From Peptococcaceae bacterium (GTDB lineage: Bacteria > Bacillota > DSM-12270 > Thermacetogeniales > Thermacetogeniaceae): DNA of 5,015 nt. Below the pieces are notes generated by a model, which was not told the DNA's origin, searched no databases, and saw nothing but the letters and a program-made list of their open reading frames with translations. The position numbers and the translations under genes are program-made. The first letter of the stretch is position 1. Each line of letters starts with the position of its first letter. Shown here one piece after another: positions 4,849 through 5,015 of this stretch. The stretch is taken from NCBI GenBank assembly GCA_003160265.1, contig PLQY01000086.1:223-5237 (forward strand), given 5' to 3'.

Positions 4849-5015
4849 ATGTGGTTATATGAAAAGAGGCTGGAATATCCGGTCACGGTCTCCAAACTCG
4901 ACCCCCAAATGGCCATGTACCTGTACACCCAGTTCGGCGGCCCCAATGGCGAATTGTCAGCCGCCGTCAGATATCTTTCCCAGCGCTACACCATGCCCAC
5001 CGGGCGCGGCAAGGG
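4849..5015 (+). CDS. cotJC: Spore coat protein CotJC, manganese-catalase family (partial, 3' end outside window)
   Basis: The first 55 codons are present; the gene runs off the right edge. The N-terminus MWLYEKRLEYPV, the QFGGPNGELSAAVRYLSQRYTMP stretch (key parts GGPNGELSAA at about 30-39 and RYLSQRYTMP at 41-50) match CotJC, in which GGADGELAAALRYLNQRYT is the B. subtilis counterpart. The family is a ferritin-like four-helix-bundle protein related to non-haem Mn catalases, located in the inner spore coat; peroxide breakdown is likely but the metal ligands lie beyond the window. A complete gene would be about 190 residues. It is the last recognised gene of the cotJ operon. Confidence 0.93.
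   Translation, partial: MWLYEKRLEYPVTVSKLDPQMAMYLYTQFGGPNGELSAAVRYLSQRYTMPTGRGK

Overview
The window looks like chromosome of an endospore-forming, GC-rich member of the Firmicutes, probably a clostridial or Desulfotomaculum/Moorella-like lineage. The evidence is a cotJ spore-coat operon, a MurT/GatD lipid II amidation pair and strong AAGGAGG-type ribosome binding sites. The genus cannot be fixed from this sequence alone.

Left part (1-3744, minus strand): a three-gene unit reads right to left. It starts at a plausible sigma-A-type promoter (3716-3744) with a leader that can fold. An MFS transporter of the fosmidomycin-resistance (Fsr) type follows, starting with TTG. Then comes murT (38 nt gap), then gatD, which overlaps murT by 11 nt. 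A hairpin with A/T tracts on both sides (3-33) closes the unit. MurT and GatD together are expected to amidate the alpha-carboxyl of D-glutamate in lipid II. The role of the transporter in the same unit is unknown.

Right part (3790-5015, plus strand): a spore-coat operon cotJA-cotJB-cotJC, with cotJC cut by the window end. A CATACAATA element upstream of cotJA fits a mother-cell sigma-E or sigma-K -10 box. CotJC is a manganese-catalase-like coat protein; CotJA and CotJB are its small partners.

The unusual part is this operon. CotJA carries an N-terminal collagen-like block of nine uninterrupted Gly-X-Pro triplets in front of an otherwise ordinary CotJA domain. The cotJA-cotJB gap is 341 nt, much larger than usual, and holds a near-duplicate 18/19-nt repeat resembling the collagen-coding DNA, GCTCGC-type repeats and several inverted repeats. 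The cotJB-cotJC gap (92 nt) has a C9 tract and strong potential hairpins ending at the cotJC ribosome binding site. No RNA genes, CRISPR arrays or transposase genes were seen.
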